Part shown: positions 16,193-25,630 of the stretch, one piece after another | Position numbering within the stretch: position 1 is the stretch's first letter | How the letters are laid out: each line of letters starts with the position of its first letter | Origin: Zetaproteobacteria bacterium | GTDB taxonomy: Bacteria; Pseudomonadota; Zetaproteobacteria; Mariprofundales; Mariprofundaceae | Assembly (NCBI GenBank): GCA_021545665.1 | Contig: JAJRTX010000139.1 | Location: 1 to 42,325, forward strand | Reading direction: 5' to 3' | DNA length: 42,325 bases | The notes under the pieces: model-generated | Told to the model about the DNA's origin: nothing | The model's database searches: none | What the model saw: the letters and a program-made list of their open reading frames with translations, nothing else | Made by a program: the position numbers and the translations under genes

Positions 16193-16215
16193 TATGAAGT
16201 TAGAAGGAGATGAAT

Positions 16216-17148
<933 letters not shown>

Positions 17149-17154
17149 CTATTT

Positions 17155-17254
17155 AGATTGCCCCTTATTCGCTCGATTATGGCATTAAAATGCTCATTTA
17201 TAGAATGTAAGCTGCGCGTTCTTTCCTTGTACTCGAACAAATAAGGGGCAATCT
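17155..17254. repeat. 100-bp palindromic MITE-like element between cysK and the ThiF gene
   Basis: AGATTGCCCCTTATTCGCTC on the left and GAACAAATAAGGGGCAATCT on the right form terminal inverted repeats. Their outer 15 bases are perfectly complementary, and about 60 unique bases lie between. No coding capacity is present. The size and structure fit a miniature inverted-repeat element or a solo IS end pair. Confidence 0.75.
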
Positions 17255-17321
17255 GAACAGTCACATCGTAGTTGATTTTTACCACAGCACCTTAGGGTTA
17301 ACAAATGAGGTTTGGATTTTC

Positions 17322-18143
17322 ATGATTGATTTCACAGAAGAACAGATTGAGCGCTATTCGCGGCATATTATTCTGCCGGAAGTGGGTGCTGAAGGGCAGT
17401 CAAAGCTGCTCGAATCCAAAGTGTTTATGATTGGAGCCGGCGGCTTGGGATCGCCAGTGGCCTATTATCTGGCTGCAGCTGGCGTTGGCACGATTGGCAT
17501 CGCCGATGCTGATGTGGTGGATTCATCCAATTTACAGCGCCAGATTATTCATAATCGGGATCGAATCGGTATGCCCAAGGTAGAGAGCGCGCGTGAGACC
17601 ATGCAGGCGCTTAATCCCGATGTGAAAGTGAATACATATAACTATTTCATCACCGAAGACAATGTACGTGAAATTTTCCGTGAGTATGATCTTATTATTG
17701 ACGGTTGCGATAATTTTCCGACCCGTTTTCTGGTCAATGATGCCTGCTATTTTGAAAAAAAGCCGCTGATTTCAGGGGCCATGTTTCGCTTTGAAGGGCA
17801 GGTAGCGACATTCAAACCGCATCAGCAGAAAGACGCGCCATGCTACCGCTGTCTCTATCCCGAACCGCCACCGGCAGGACTGGTGCCAAGCTGCTCCGAG
17901 GCGGGGATTCTGGGTGCTCTGGCTGGTGCGGTGGGCACGATTCAGGCAGTTGAAGCAGTCAAAGAGTTGCTTGGCATTGGTGATTCACTGGCTGGAAAGC
18001 TGATGGTGTTTGATGCCCTGCGCATGGAGTGGAAAAAGCTAAAATTGCGCAAGGATCCAGGTTGTCCGCTATGCGGCGAAAATCCAACTATCACGGGTCT
18101 GGTTACTTATGATCAGGCATGCGAACTAAAGTTCGGCAAATAG
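17322..18143 (+). CDS. MoeB/ThiF-type sulfur-carrier adenylyltransferase
   Basis: This E1-like enzyme adenylates the C-terminal glycine of a sulfur-carrier protein. The 273-residue protein has the ATP-binding IGAGGLGSPVAYYLAAAGVG loop (about 37-55), DSSNLQRQ, and the DGCDNFPTRFLVND segment. It has zinc cysteine pairs Cys174/Cys177 (CYRC) and the CPLC pair near the C-terminus, plus Cys191 in VPSCSEAG at the catalytic cysteine position. Its place in the operon implies that the carrier encoded at 15591-15869 is its substrate. A role in molybdopterin synthesis as MoeB cannot be excluded, but no moa/moe genes are near. GAGG lies 11 bases before the ATG, a weak ribosome site. Confidence 0.9.
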   Translation: MIDFTEEQIERYSRHIILPEVGAEGQSKLLESKVFMIGAGGLGSPVAYYLAAAGVGTIGIADADVVDSSNLQRQIIHNRDRIGMPKVESARETMQALNPDVKVNTYNYFITEDNVREIFREYDLIIDGCDNFPTRFLVNDACYFEKKPLISGAMFRFEGQVATFKPHQQKDAPCYRCLYPEPPPAGLVPSCSEAGILGALAGAVGTIQAVEAVKELLGIGDSLAGKLMVFDALRMEWKKLKLRKDPGCPLCGENPTITGLVTYDQACELKFGK

Positions 18144-18148
18144 ATATT

Positions 18149-18236
18149 TTTTTACCGCAGAGAACGCAGGAGACGCAGAAGAATTCAATAAGAGTTTTTC
18201 CTCTGTGTCCTTTGCGTCTTCTGCGGTTAGTAGAGG
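18149..18236. repeat. Long hairpin repeat between ThiF gene and sulfite reductase gene
   Basis: ACCGCAGAGAACGCAGGAGA on the left faces TCCTTTGCGTCTTCTGCGGT on the right, giving a stem of more than 20 bp with a few mismatches. It nearly fills the gap between the two genes and ends about 8 bases before the next start codon, so it could influence translation of the reductase. Confidence 0.75.
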
Positions 18237-18243
18237 TTGAAAA

Positions 18244-20592
18244 ATGACAGAATATGATTTTGCACATACATCTGATGTCGATGAATTTGAAGCGGGGGTG
18301 AAGGCTTTTCTGGATGGCCGCATGTCCGAGGAGCGCTTTACGCCGTTTCGGCTTCAGATGGGCGTTTATGGACAACGGCAGGATGGGGTGCAGATGGTGC
18401 GCATCAAGCTTCCGGGTGGGATTGTCACCCCCGATCAGATGGATGTGATCGCCGATTGTGTGGAAAAATATACCGGGCAGTTACCGACCGATGGCACGCT
18501 GAGTGAGAACCCGGCAAAGCTGGCGCATGTGACTACCCGGCAGGATATTCAGACCAATTTTGTGGCGTTGAAAGATGCTGTGTCGTTTTTGCGCAGACTG
18601 GATGCGGCGGGACTGACCACGCGTGAGGCCTGTGGCAATACGGTGCGTAATGTTTCGGCCTGTTTTCTGGCCGGACGCTGCCCTGCCGAACATGCCGATG
18701 TCACGGTGCATGCGCGCAACTTCGCTGAATTCTATCTGCGCCATCCGCTGACGCAGCAGTTTCCGAGGAAATTCAAGGTCTCTTTTTCCGGTTGCGCTAC
18801 CGATTGCGCCCTTTCAAGCATGCACGATGTTGCTTTTATCGCCATGCAAAAAGATGGCAGGAAGGGTTTTCAGGTGTGGGCGGCCGGCGGCCTTTCAACC
18901 CAGCCGATGGGCGCCATTCTGCTTGAGGATTTTATTGATGAAGCGGAAACCCTGCTGGTTGGCGAGGCTCTGATGCGCATCCATTTCAAGTATAGCGAGC
19001 GCAAAGTTCGTTCCCGAGCACGCATGAAATATGTGGCGCAGAAGTTGGGTAAGGAAGGTTTTGTTGAGGAGTATCGCAAGCAGCGGGCGGTGATTAAAAC
19101 AACACATGCCAATGACGAAGCATATCCTCAGGCGAACTGGCGTACGCCGACAGCGGAACTGCCGCATTCGGATTCCGGTGTTGTTGATCAGCACAATGGC
19201 AAACATGCCATACTGATTAATCTGTTTCGTGGTGATTTAACCGCGTTGCAGTGCCGGGCCGTCGCCAGTGCGGCGCGCATAGTCGAGAGTGCCGAGCTGC
19301 GTGCAACCTGCGAACAGGGCATGGTTATTTTCGATGTGCCGGGAGAGCAGGTCAATGCTGTGCTGGCGATACTGAATGAGGCCGGTTTACAAACGGAATA
19401 TGCACGTGGCATTGCTGATATTGTTGCCTGTCCGGGTACCGAAACATGTCGTCTGGGCATCACTTCCAGTCGCGGTCTGGCTGAGGCTCTGCAACCGATG
19501 ATGGCTGAGCTGAAAAAAGACCGGACGCTGGCAGATCTGTCCATCAAGGCGTCTGGTTGCCAACATTCCTGCGCCCGCCACCATATTGCCGATCTCGGCT
19601 TTCACGGTCTGGCCAAGAAAATCAACAAGCAGGCCGTGCCACATTATCAGTTACATGTGGGCGGTTCCGGCAAGGCTGGCGAGAATTTGGCTTTTGCCAC
19701 CGACCCGATTCCCGCAATCAGAGCGCCGGAAGCAGGCATGACCATATTACATGCTTACAAGGATGGTCGCCAGACAGGTGAGAACGTGCATGACTGGGCG
19801 ACGCGTCTGGGTCAACAGGGTATCAATGCGATTTTAAAACCATTTGCGGGACAAGCAGGCGAAGTGGAAGGTTTGATCTATGACTGGAGTGAAAACGAGG
19901 CATTTAACACCAGAGGCAACAAGAAGGGCGAATGCGCCGGCGCGGTTCTATCGATGTCTGATGCGCTGTTTTCCGAGGCTGAATATGAGCTATTGATTGC
20001 GCGCGCTCATCTGGATGCGATGTTTTGGGCCGAGGCGCAGACGGCATTGCGCCGCTCCGTGCTTGCTTCTGCAAGGGCGTTTCTTGTGCCTTACGGCGAA
20101 GCACCCGAAGATGATGCTCAGGTCTTTGGCCTGCTAATGAGCAATGCCGGCGGCGATACTGAAGTGATGGGCGGCTTTAATGCTGTGCAAGCGGCAATGA
20201 TGAATATTGATCTGGCTGACCCGGCGGCGGGCGTCACGAAGCTGAAAGAGGCGCAGACTGACTGGCTGAAGTTGGCGGCCTTGCGTTTCGCAGCCGTGCC
20301 TGCTGATACGCAGAGCAATCAGGCTGAAGAAGCGGTGAGAGAAAGCGTTGCAGCAAGTGATATTGCCTTGCTGGATCTCTCCGGCGTGGCCTGCCCGATG
20401 AATTTTGTTAAAACCAAAATCAGGCTGACAACAATGCCAGTCGGATCTCTGCTGGATGTGATTCTCGATGACGGTGCGCCGATTGAGAATGTGCCGCTCT
20501 CACTCGAAGAACAGGGGCAGAAAGTACTTGAGAAAGAACGAATATCTGAAACCCAGTGGAAAATCCGGGTTGAGAAATTTTCTTCGACTTAG
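18244..20592 (+). CDS. Sulfite/nitrite reductase hemoprotein fused to a C-terminal TusA-like domain
   Basis: This siroheme-4Fe-4S reductase probably reduces sulfite to sulfide, 782 residues. The tandem reductase repeats fill about residues 30-560. The expected cluster and siroheme ligands are Cys396 and Cys402 (CPGTETCRLG) and Cys439 and Cys443 (SGCQHSCARHH). The half-domain signatures NTVRNVSAC and VSFSGCATDCALSS lie in the first half. About residues 560-690 form a helical, HEPN-like linker of unknown role. The C-terminal 75 residues are a TusA domain with the sulfur-relay cysteine Cys717 in SGVACPMNFVKTK. The fusion suggests that product sulfide or persulfide is handed to a TusA-type carrier. 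Sulfite rather than nitrite is favoured by the cysDN context. Confidence 0.9.
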   Translation: MTEYDFAHTSDVDEFEAGVKAFLDGRMSEERFTPFRLQMGVYGQRQDGVQMVRIKLPGGIVTPDQMDVIADCVEKYTGQLPTDGTLSENPAKLAHVTTRQDIQTNFVALKDAVSFLRRLDAAGLTTREACGNTVRNVSACFLAGRCPAEHADVTVHARNFAEFYLRHPLTQQFPRKFKVSFSGCATDCALSSMHDVAFIAMQKDGRKGFQVWAAGGLSTQPMGAILLEDFIDEAETLLVGEALMRIHFKYSERKVRSRARMKYVAQKLGKEGFVEEYRKQRAVIKTTHANDEAYPQANWRTPTAELPHSDSGVVDQHNGKHAILINLFRGDLTALQCRAVASAARIVESAELRATCEQGMVIFDVPGEQVNAVLAILNEAGLQTEYARGIADIVACPGTETCRLGITSSRGLAEALQPMMAELKKDRTLADLSIKASGCQHSCARHHIADLGFHGLAKKINKQAVPHYQLHVGGSGKAGENLAFATDPIPAIRAPEAGMTILHAYKDGRQTGENVHDWATRLGQQGINAILKPFAGQAGEVEGLIYDWSENEAFNTRGNKKGECAGAVLSMSDALFSEAEYELLIARAHLDAMFWAEAQTALRRSVLASARAFLVPYGEAPEDDAQVFGLLMSNAGGDTEVMGGFNAVQAAMMNIDLADPAAGVTKLKEAQTDWLKLAALRFAAVPADTQSNQAEEAVRESVAASDIALLDLSGVACPMNFVKTKIRLTTMPVGSLLDVILDDGAPIENVPLSLEEQGQKVLEKERISETQWKIRVEKFSST

Positions 20593-20595
20593 CTG

Positions 20596-23241
20596 ATGAA
20601 CGCCAGTACTGATTTGCATCCGTTTGCCAATCCGGGACGCACCAAGTTGTCTCTGGTTAGTCGTGGTGTGGCCTTGCCGGATGGGTTGCAGCATGCATCC
20701 CGGTGGATATCGCAGGCCAATGCCATTGAGACTGTGCTGGACATCAAATTACCAACCGGACAATGGTGCACTGTGCCGGTCGGACAGCCGTATACCGAGA
20801 AAAGCAGTTTTTCTCTTGAACAGAAGGGCGACAAAGCCCTGTTGCATTGCGGCGGCGAAGTTGCGGAAGTTACGTTGCTTCAGGCTCCTGCATTCTATCA
20901 GAAAACAACACGCAGCGGCGCCCGCATGGGTAGCTTTTCCGCCTTGCATGATCGACTGCTGATCCTGCATCCGTTTCTGGGCTGCGGTTTTTTTAATTTG
21001 CCGGAAAATGCCTGTCAGTATTGCCAGTATGATTCGATGTTGAATCAGGCGGAACCGCCATTGCGCGAGCCGCTGGAACTGGTTGAGACAGTTCGTGCAG
21101 CTCTGGCCGAACGCGAAGTGGACACGGTTTATTTGTATAATGGTTATTCACCTTCGGATGATGTGGGCCTGAGGCAGCTGGTCGCAGTGATCGCACTGTT
21201 GCGCAAACATCTGGGGCATCGCCAAATTGCGCTGGAGACAGTCGCACCTATAGATGTGCAGGTGCTTGATGAGTTATATGAAGCAGGGCTGGATGTGTTT
21301 GTCTGCAATCTTGAGATCAATGATGTCGACAGGTTTGCACAAGTATGTCCGGGCAAACAGCAGGCTGGAGGGCAGGATGCAATTTACAGGACACTGCGGC
21401 ATGCACGTTCAGTGTTTCGTGCCGGAGCTGTAGTCAGCCATCTGATTGTGGGACTGGAACCATTACAATCTACGCTTGATGGTATGAAAAAGCTGATTGA
21501 ACAGGGTATTATTCCTATGTTGTTGCCATTTCGACCATTGCCGGGCACGCCATTAAGCAGTAATCAGTTGGCCAGCCTGGATGATGTAGAACAGGCTCTG
21601 CTTGTACAGTATGAGCTGTTGGAAAATTCCGGCATGCCAACGCATCGATTGAGAGATATGGGGCGTGTATTAACGCCAATGGAAAGTGGCTTGTTGATTG
21701 GTAAGGACCCTTATCTGCAAGAGCAGGTGGTAACTTCCAGCATGGGGCGTCACATGTCCGGCTGGCTGGATAGTCTTCGACGTTATTTGCGTTCTAACGG
21801 CAAGGTGGACGATAGCTATCAGCAATCAGGGCACAGGCCAATGCACTGGTTATTAGCTAGAGAGGGGGTACCCTATTTAGCCCTGATTGTGCTCTCTGCT
21901 CTGGCTCTTTGGGCCGGGACGCAGGATGTTCCGGCCGGTTTAACCGGGAGTGGCTGGCATGCGCTGCTAATTTTTCTGTTTTGTCTTGCCCTGTGGATCA
22001 GTGCCTTGATTCCGTTGGCGGCAACTTCCTTGTTGGGGCTGGCGTTGTTGCCATTGACAGGCGTATTGCCGGCGGCTGATGCTTATAGCATGTTCGGTTC
22101 ATCCGCCGTATTTTTTATCCTCGGCGCATTCATGCTTGCCGCAGGCGCACGGGTCACAGGGCTGTCCGAGCATCTGGCGCTGAGCTTGATTGAACGCGTT
22201 GGACTGGGGCCGAAGCGGTTGTTGCTGGCGCTGCTGTTTTTGCCTGCCGTGATGGCGTTTGTGATGCCGGAGCATGCCGTGGCGGCAGTATTTTTGCCTA
22301 TAACATGGGACATTGTTCGCAGTCTGGATCTGAAAATGGGTGATCGCTATGCGCAGTCGCTGTTTTTTGCCGTGGCCTGGGGAGCGATTATCGGCGGTGT
22401 TATGACATTGCTTGGTGGGGCGCGTGGCCCATTGGCACTGGGCATGGTGCAGGAGATTTCCGGCCAGTCATTCACATTTATGGACTGGACGCTTGCTGCA
22501 TCACCACTGGTGCTGCTGATGCTTCTGGCGGCCATGATGGTGTTGCTTGTGATCACGCCTTTTGATGGCGTGAATGTTGGCAGGGCGCGCAGATGTGTGG
22601 AGCAGCGTCAGCTGGAGCTGGGAAACCTGGAACTGCGCGGCTGGCTGATGGGCATATTGCTTCTGGTCACTGTTGCAGCCTGGATGTTTGGCGGCCATGC
22701 TGCTTCACTGGCTGCGATCGCATTACTCAGCGTAGCGGCCATGTTCGCTTTGCGGCTGGTGAGTTGGGATGAAATCGAGCGTCATGTTAGCTGGAGCGTA
22801 GTGCTGATGTATGGCGGCGCTATTGCTGTGGGTTCGGCGTTAAGCGTCAGCGGAGCCGGGGCCTGGCTGGCGGCGCAGTTTTTCCCTGAAGGGTTGGTTG
22901 GCTTCGCACTGATTATTGTGCTGACTATTGCTACCCTGCTGCTGACTGAAGGGGTGAGCAATGCAGCGGCAGTGGCTATATTGTTGCCTGTTGCGATTCC
23001 TGTGGGCATTGCCGCCGGCATTGATCCGCTGACCATTGCTCTGGCTGTGGGCATTATTGCAGGATTTGCATTTATGTTGCCGATGGGAACGCCGCCCAAT
23101 GCCATGATTTACGGCACAGGGTTTGTTCAGCGACTGGCCATGCTACGTTTTGGTGGCATTCTTTCCCTGACATCGCTGGCATTATTTATTGTTATTGCAT
23201 GGGTCTGGTGGCCTATGCTTGATTTTGGCGTTGGTGGCTGA
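20596..23241 (+). CDS. Radical SAM domain fused to SLC13 (DASS) family anion permease
   Basis: A single uninterrupted frame of 881 codons encodes two modules. Residues 1 to about 410 are a cytoplasmic radical SAM-type domain with a CX9CX2C cluster motif (Cys130, Cys140, Cys143), an upstream AFYQKTTRSGARMGSF segment, and barrel-like VYLYNGYSPSDD, IALETVAPIDVQVLDEL and VVSHLIVGLEPLQ. It recalls the MSMEG_0568 radical SAM family from memory. Residues from about 422 to 881 are a membrane transporter of about 11-12 helices. The two SLC13 hairpin signatures are MPEHAVAAVFLPI, and TEGVSNAAAVAILLPVAI with MGTPPNAMIYGTG. It starts 3 bases after the sulfite reductase and 25 bases before cysD, so sulfate is the likely cargo. 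What the radical SAM part does is unknown. Confidence 0.87.
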   Translation: MNASTDLHPFANPGRTKLSLVSRGVALPDGLQHASRWISQANAIETVLDIKLPTGQWCTVPVGQPYTEKSSFSLEQKGDKALLHCGGEVAEVTLLQAPAFYQKTTRSGARMGSFSALHDRLLILHPFLGCGFFNLPENACQYCQYDSMLNQAEPPLREPLELVETVRAALAEREVDTVYLYNGYSPSDDVGLRQLVAVIALLRKHLGHRQIALETVAPIDVQVLDELYEAGLDVFVCNLEINDVDRFAQVCPGKQQAGGQDAIYRTLRHARSVFRAGAVVSHLIVGLEPLQSTLDGMKKLIEQGIIPMLLPFRPLPGTPLSSNQLASLDDVEQALLVQYELLENSGMPTHRLRDMGRVLTPMESGLLIGKDPYLQEQVVTSSMGRHMSGWLDSLRRYLRSNGKVDDSYQQSGHRPMHWLLAREGVPYLALIVLSALALWAGTQDVPAGLTGSGWHALLIFLFCLALWISALIPLAATSLLGLALLPLTGVLPAADAYSMFGSSAVFFILGAFMLAAGARVTGLSEHLALSLIERVGLGPKRLLLALLFLPAVMAFVMPEHAVAAVFLPITWDIVRSLDLKMGDRYAQSLFFAVAWGAIIGGVMTLLGGARGPLALGMVQEISGQSFTFMDWTLAASPLVLLMLLAAMMVLLVITPFDGVNVGRARRCVEQRQLELGNLELRGWLMGILLLVTVAAWMFGGHAASLAAIALLSVAAMFALRLVSWDEIERHVSWSVVLMYGGAIAVGSALSVSGAGAWLAAQFFPEGLVGFALIIVLTIATLLLTEGVSNAAAVAILLPVAIPVGIAAGIDPLTIALAVGIIAGFAFMLPMGTPPNAMIYGTGFVQRLAMLRFGGILSLTSLALFIVIAWVWWPMLDFGVGG

Positions 23242-23266
23242 AGCCTAAGAGAAACAGGAGAGGTAA

Positions 23267-24190
23267 ATGTCTGAACATAAAATATCCGAGCATAAGCTGA
23301 CCCAGCTGAAAGCGCTGGAAGCGGAATCAATTCATATCATCCGTGAGGTGGTGGCTGAATTCCGTAATCCGGTGATGCTTTATTCGGTGGGCAAGGATTC
23401 CAGGGTGATGTTGCATCTGGCGCGTAAGGCTTTTTATCCTGCGCCGTTGCCCTTTTCGCTTCTGCATGTAGATACCGGCTTCAAATTCAAAGAGATGTAC
23501 AAATTCCGGGATGATTATTGTAAAGAAGTCGGTGCGAATCTGATTGTGCGCAAAAATGAGGATGCCATTGCCAAAGGCATGAATCCGAAAGATTTTGGTG
23601 TCGCTCGTTGTTGCGGCGCATTGAAAACGCAGGGTTTGCTCGCTGCGCTGGAGGAGGGTGAATACGATGCTGCTTTTGGTGGTGCACGCCGCGATGAGGA
23701 GCGCTCTCGTGCCAAGGAACGTGTGTTCTCAATGCGTGATGAGTTTGGTCAGTGGGATCCGAAAAATCAGCGCCCGGAGTTATGGAGCCTGTACAATGGT
23801 CGTATTCACGATGGTGAGAGTGTGCGTGTATTCCCGATTTCAAACTGGACCGAGATGGATGTCTGGCTCTATATCCGTGAGGAAGGCATTCCGATTGTGC
23901 CACTCTACTTCGCCAAAGAACGTTTGATGGTGGAGCGCAAGGATTTGCTGATTCCATATTATGAAGAAATGAAAAATCAGCTGTTGGAAGGCGAAGAGCC
24001 GAAGATGGTGATGAGCCGTTTCCGTACACTTGGTTGCAGCCCGTGTACAGGTGCTGTGCGTTCGCATGCAACGAATATGGATGAGATTGTGATTGAAGCG
24101 GCAGCAGCGCGACGCTCAGAGCGTGAAACGCGCATTATTGATCATGGTTCCAACACAATGGAAGACAAGAAAAAAGAAGGCTATTTCTGA
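23267..24190 (+). CDS. cysD: Sulfate adenylyltransferase subunit 2
   Basis: CysD is the ATP pyrophosphatase-type subunit that forms adenosine 5'-phosphosulfate from ATP and sulfate with the GTPase CysN. The 307-residue length is standard. Signatures are the modified PP-loop [36 protein letters not shown], the [17 protein letters not shown] segment, and the C-terminal YF(S)-type end (DKKKEGYF) seen in CysD. An AGGAG ribosome site (23256-23260) precedes the ATG. It is followed after a hairpin repeat by cysN. Confidence 0.96.
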   Translation: MSEHKISEHKLTQLKALEAESIHIIREVVAEFRNPVMLYSVGKDSRVMLHLARKAFYPAPLPFSLLHVDTGFKFKEMYKFRDDYCKEVGANLIVRKNEDAIAKGMNPKDFGVARCCGALKTQGLLAALEEGEYDAAFGGARRDEERSRAKERVFSMRDEFGQWDPKNQRPELWSLYNGRIHDGESVRVFPISNWTEMDVWLYIREEGIPIVPLYFAKERLMVERKDLLIPYYEEMKNQLLEGEEPKMVMSRFRTLGCSPCTGAVRSHATNMDEIVIEAAAARRSERETRIIDHGSNTMEDKKKEGYF

Positions 24191-24195
24191 GTGGA

Positions 24196-24258
24196 GTGAG
24201 GGGTGAAGAGTAAGAAGTCAGGGTTTGTTTTCCTCACACCTTACTCTTCACCCCTTAC
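24196..24258. repeat. Hairpin repeat between cysD and cysN
   Basis: GTGAGGGGTGAAGAGTAAG (24196-24214) faces CTTACTCTTCACCCCTTAC (24240-24258), with 18 of 19 positions complementary around a 25-base loop. No run of T residues follows, so transcription probably continues into cysN. Confidence 0.8.
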
Positions 24259-24279
24259 TTCATCCACAAGGATGAAAGA

Positions 24280-25563
24280 ATGACTGAATTGAATATTAAA
24301 CTGGCTGAAGAAATCGAGTTGTTGCGGCTGGTGACAGTGGGTAGTGTGGATGATGGTAAATCAACCCTGATTGGTCGTCTGCTGGTTGACACCAAGGGTG
24401 CGTTCGAGGATCAGTTGCTGGCCGTGCGCAAAAAGAAGGGGCAGGAGCATCATATTGCATCAGCCGCCGAGATTGATCTGGCCATGTTGACCGACGGCCT
24501 GTCCGCCGAGCGTGAACAGGGCATCACCATTGATGTGGCCTATCGCTATTTCGCTACGCCGAAGCGCAAGTTCATTATGGCTGATTGTCCGGGTCATGAG
24601 CAGTACACCCGCAATATGGTGACTGGCGCATCGACTGCCAATGCTGCCATCATATTGATTGATGCGCGCAACGGCGTCATGCCGCAAACCAGGCGGCATA
24701 CCCATATTCTTGGGCTGCTCGGCATTCCGCATCTGATTGTGGCGGTGAACAAGATGGATCTGGTCGGTCATGATCAGGCTGTTTATGAGCAGATTCGTGA
24801 AGAAATGAATGCCTACTGCGCCAAACAGGGCGTGAAGGATCTGATCTGTCTGCCGATGTCAGCACTCGATGGCGATATGGTGGCTGTGCGCGGTGATAAT
24901 ATGAACTGGTATGAAGGCGAGACTCTGTTAGAGACACTGGAAAGCTTGTCCGTTCTGGATGATATTGATAACAGCCCGTTCCGTTTCCCTGTACAGCTGG
25001 TCAACCGTCCACAAACCGCCGAGTTGCCGGATTATCGTGGTTTTATGGGTACGATTGCTTCGGGTACGGTGAGAGTTGGTGATGAAGTGGTAGCCGTACC
25101 GGGCGGCAATATCTCAACTGTAAAAGAGATTGTCACTTTCGATGGTAACCTTGACGAAGCATTTGCGCCGCAGAGCGTGACCCTGACCTTGAATGATGAG
25201 ATCGATGTCTCGCGCGGTGATATGCTCACTCTGCTCGGTGAGAAGGCATCTGACAGCAAAGAGCTGACGGCGAATGTTTGCTTGATTGGCGATGAAACGC
25301 TGACTAATCGTAATAAATATATCATAAAACACACCACCAATTCGGTAAAAGCGATGGTCACCAGCATCGATTTTCGTCGTAATATTTACAATCTGGATAA
25401 GGAAGAAGCGGATGAGCTGACCATGAATGAAATTGGTCAGATTACCTTCAAACTGCAAAAGCCGCTGCATTATGATTCCTATGCAGACAATCGTTCCACC
25501 GGCAGCTTTATTCTGATCGATACTTTCACCAACAACACTGTTGGTGCCGGGATGATTGTGTAA
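24280..25563 (+). CDS. cysN: Sulfate adenylyltransferase subunit 1 (GTPase)
   Basis: CysN couples GTP hydrolysis to APS synthesis by CysD. The 427-residue protein has G1 GSVDDGKSTLIGRLL, switch I EREQGITIDVAYRYF, G3 DCPGHEQYTRNM, and G4 NKMDLVG, followed by two beta-barrel domains (PVQLVNRPQ onward). There is no fused CysC kinase domain at the C-terminus. No cysC or cysH is in the window, so the next step (APS to sulfite) must be encoded elsewhere. It is the last gene of the cluster, converging with the yhdP-like gene. No strong terminator is evident in the 67-base gap. Confidence 0.96.
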   Translation: MTELNIKLAEEIELLRLVTVGSVDDGKSTLIGRLLVDTKGAFEDQLLAVRKKKGQEHHIASAAEIDLAMLTDGLSAEREQGITIDVAYRYFATPKRKFIMADCPGHEQYTRNMVTGASTANAAIILIDARNGVMPQTRRHTHILGLLGIPHLIVAVNKMDLVGHDQAVYEQIREEMNAYCAKQGVKDLICLPMSALDGDMVAVRGDNMNWYEGETLLETLESLSVLDDIDNSPFRFPVQLVNRPQTAELPDYRGFMGTIASGTVRVGDEVVAVPGGNISTVKEIVTFDGNLDEAFAPQSVTLTLNDEIDVSRGDMLTLLGEKASDSKELTANVCLIGDETLTNRNKYIIKHTTNSVKAMVTSIDFRRNIYNLDKEEADELTMNEIGQITFKLQKPLHYDSYADNRSTGSFILIDTFTNNTVGAGMIV

Positions 25564-25630
25564 AGCGGAGTTTCATTGCTTCATCTGGTTGGAAACAGTG
25601 TTCCCGAACGCAACCATTAGACTCTGTTCT

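Noticed and set aside
23487..24071. A 194-codon frame antisense to cysD
   Set aside because: It lies wholly inside a certain gene on the other strand and its sequence is rich in His, Ser and Pro, as shadow frames in this genome are.
25564..25630. A terminator between cysN and the yhdP-like gene
   Set aside because: GGTTG and CAACC can pair but the stem is short, the loop is long and no T run follows.
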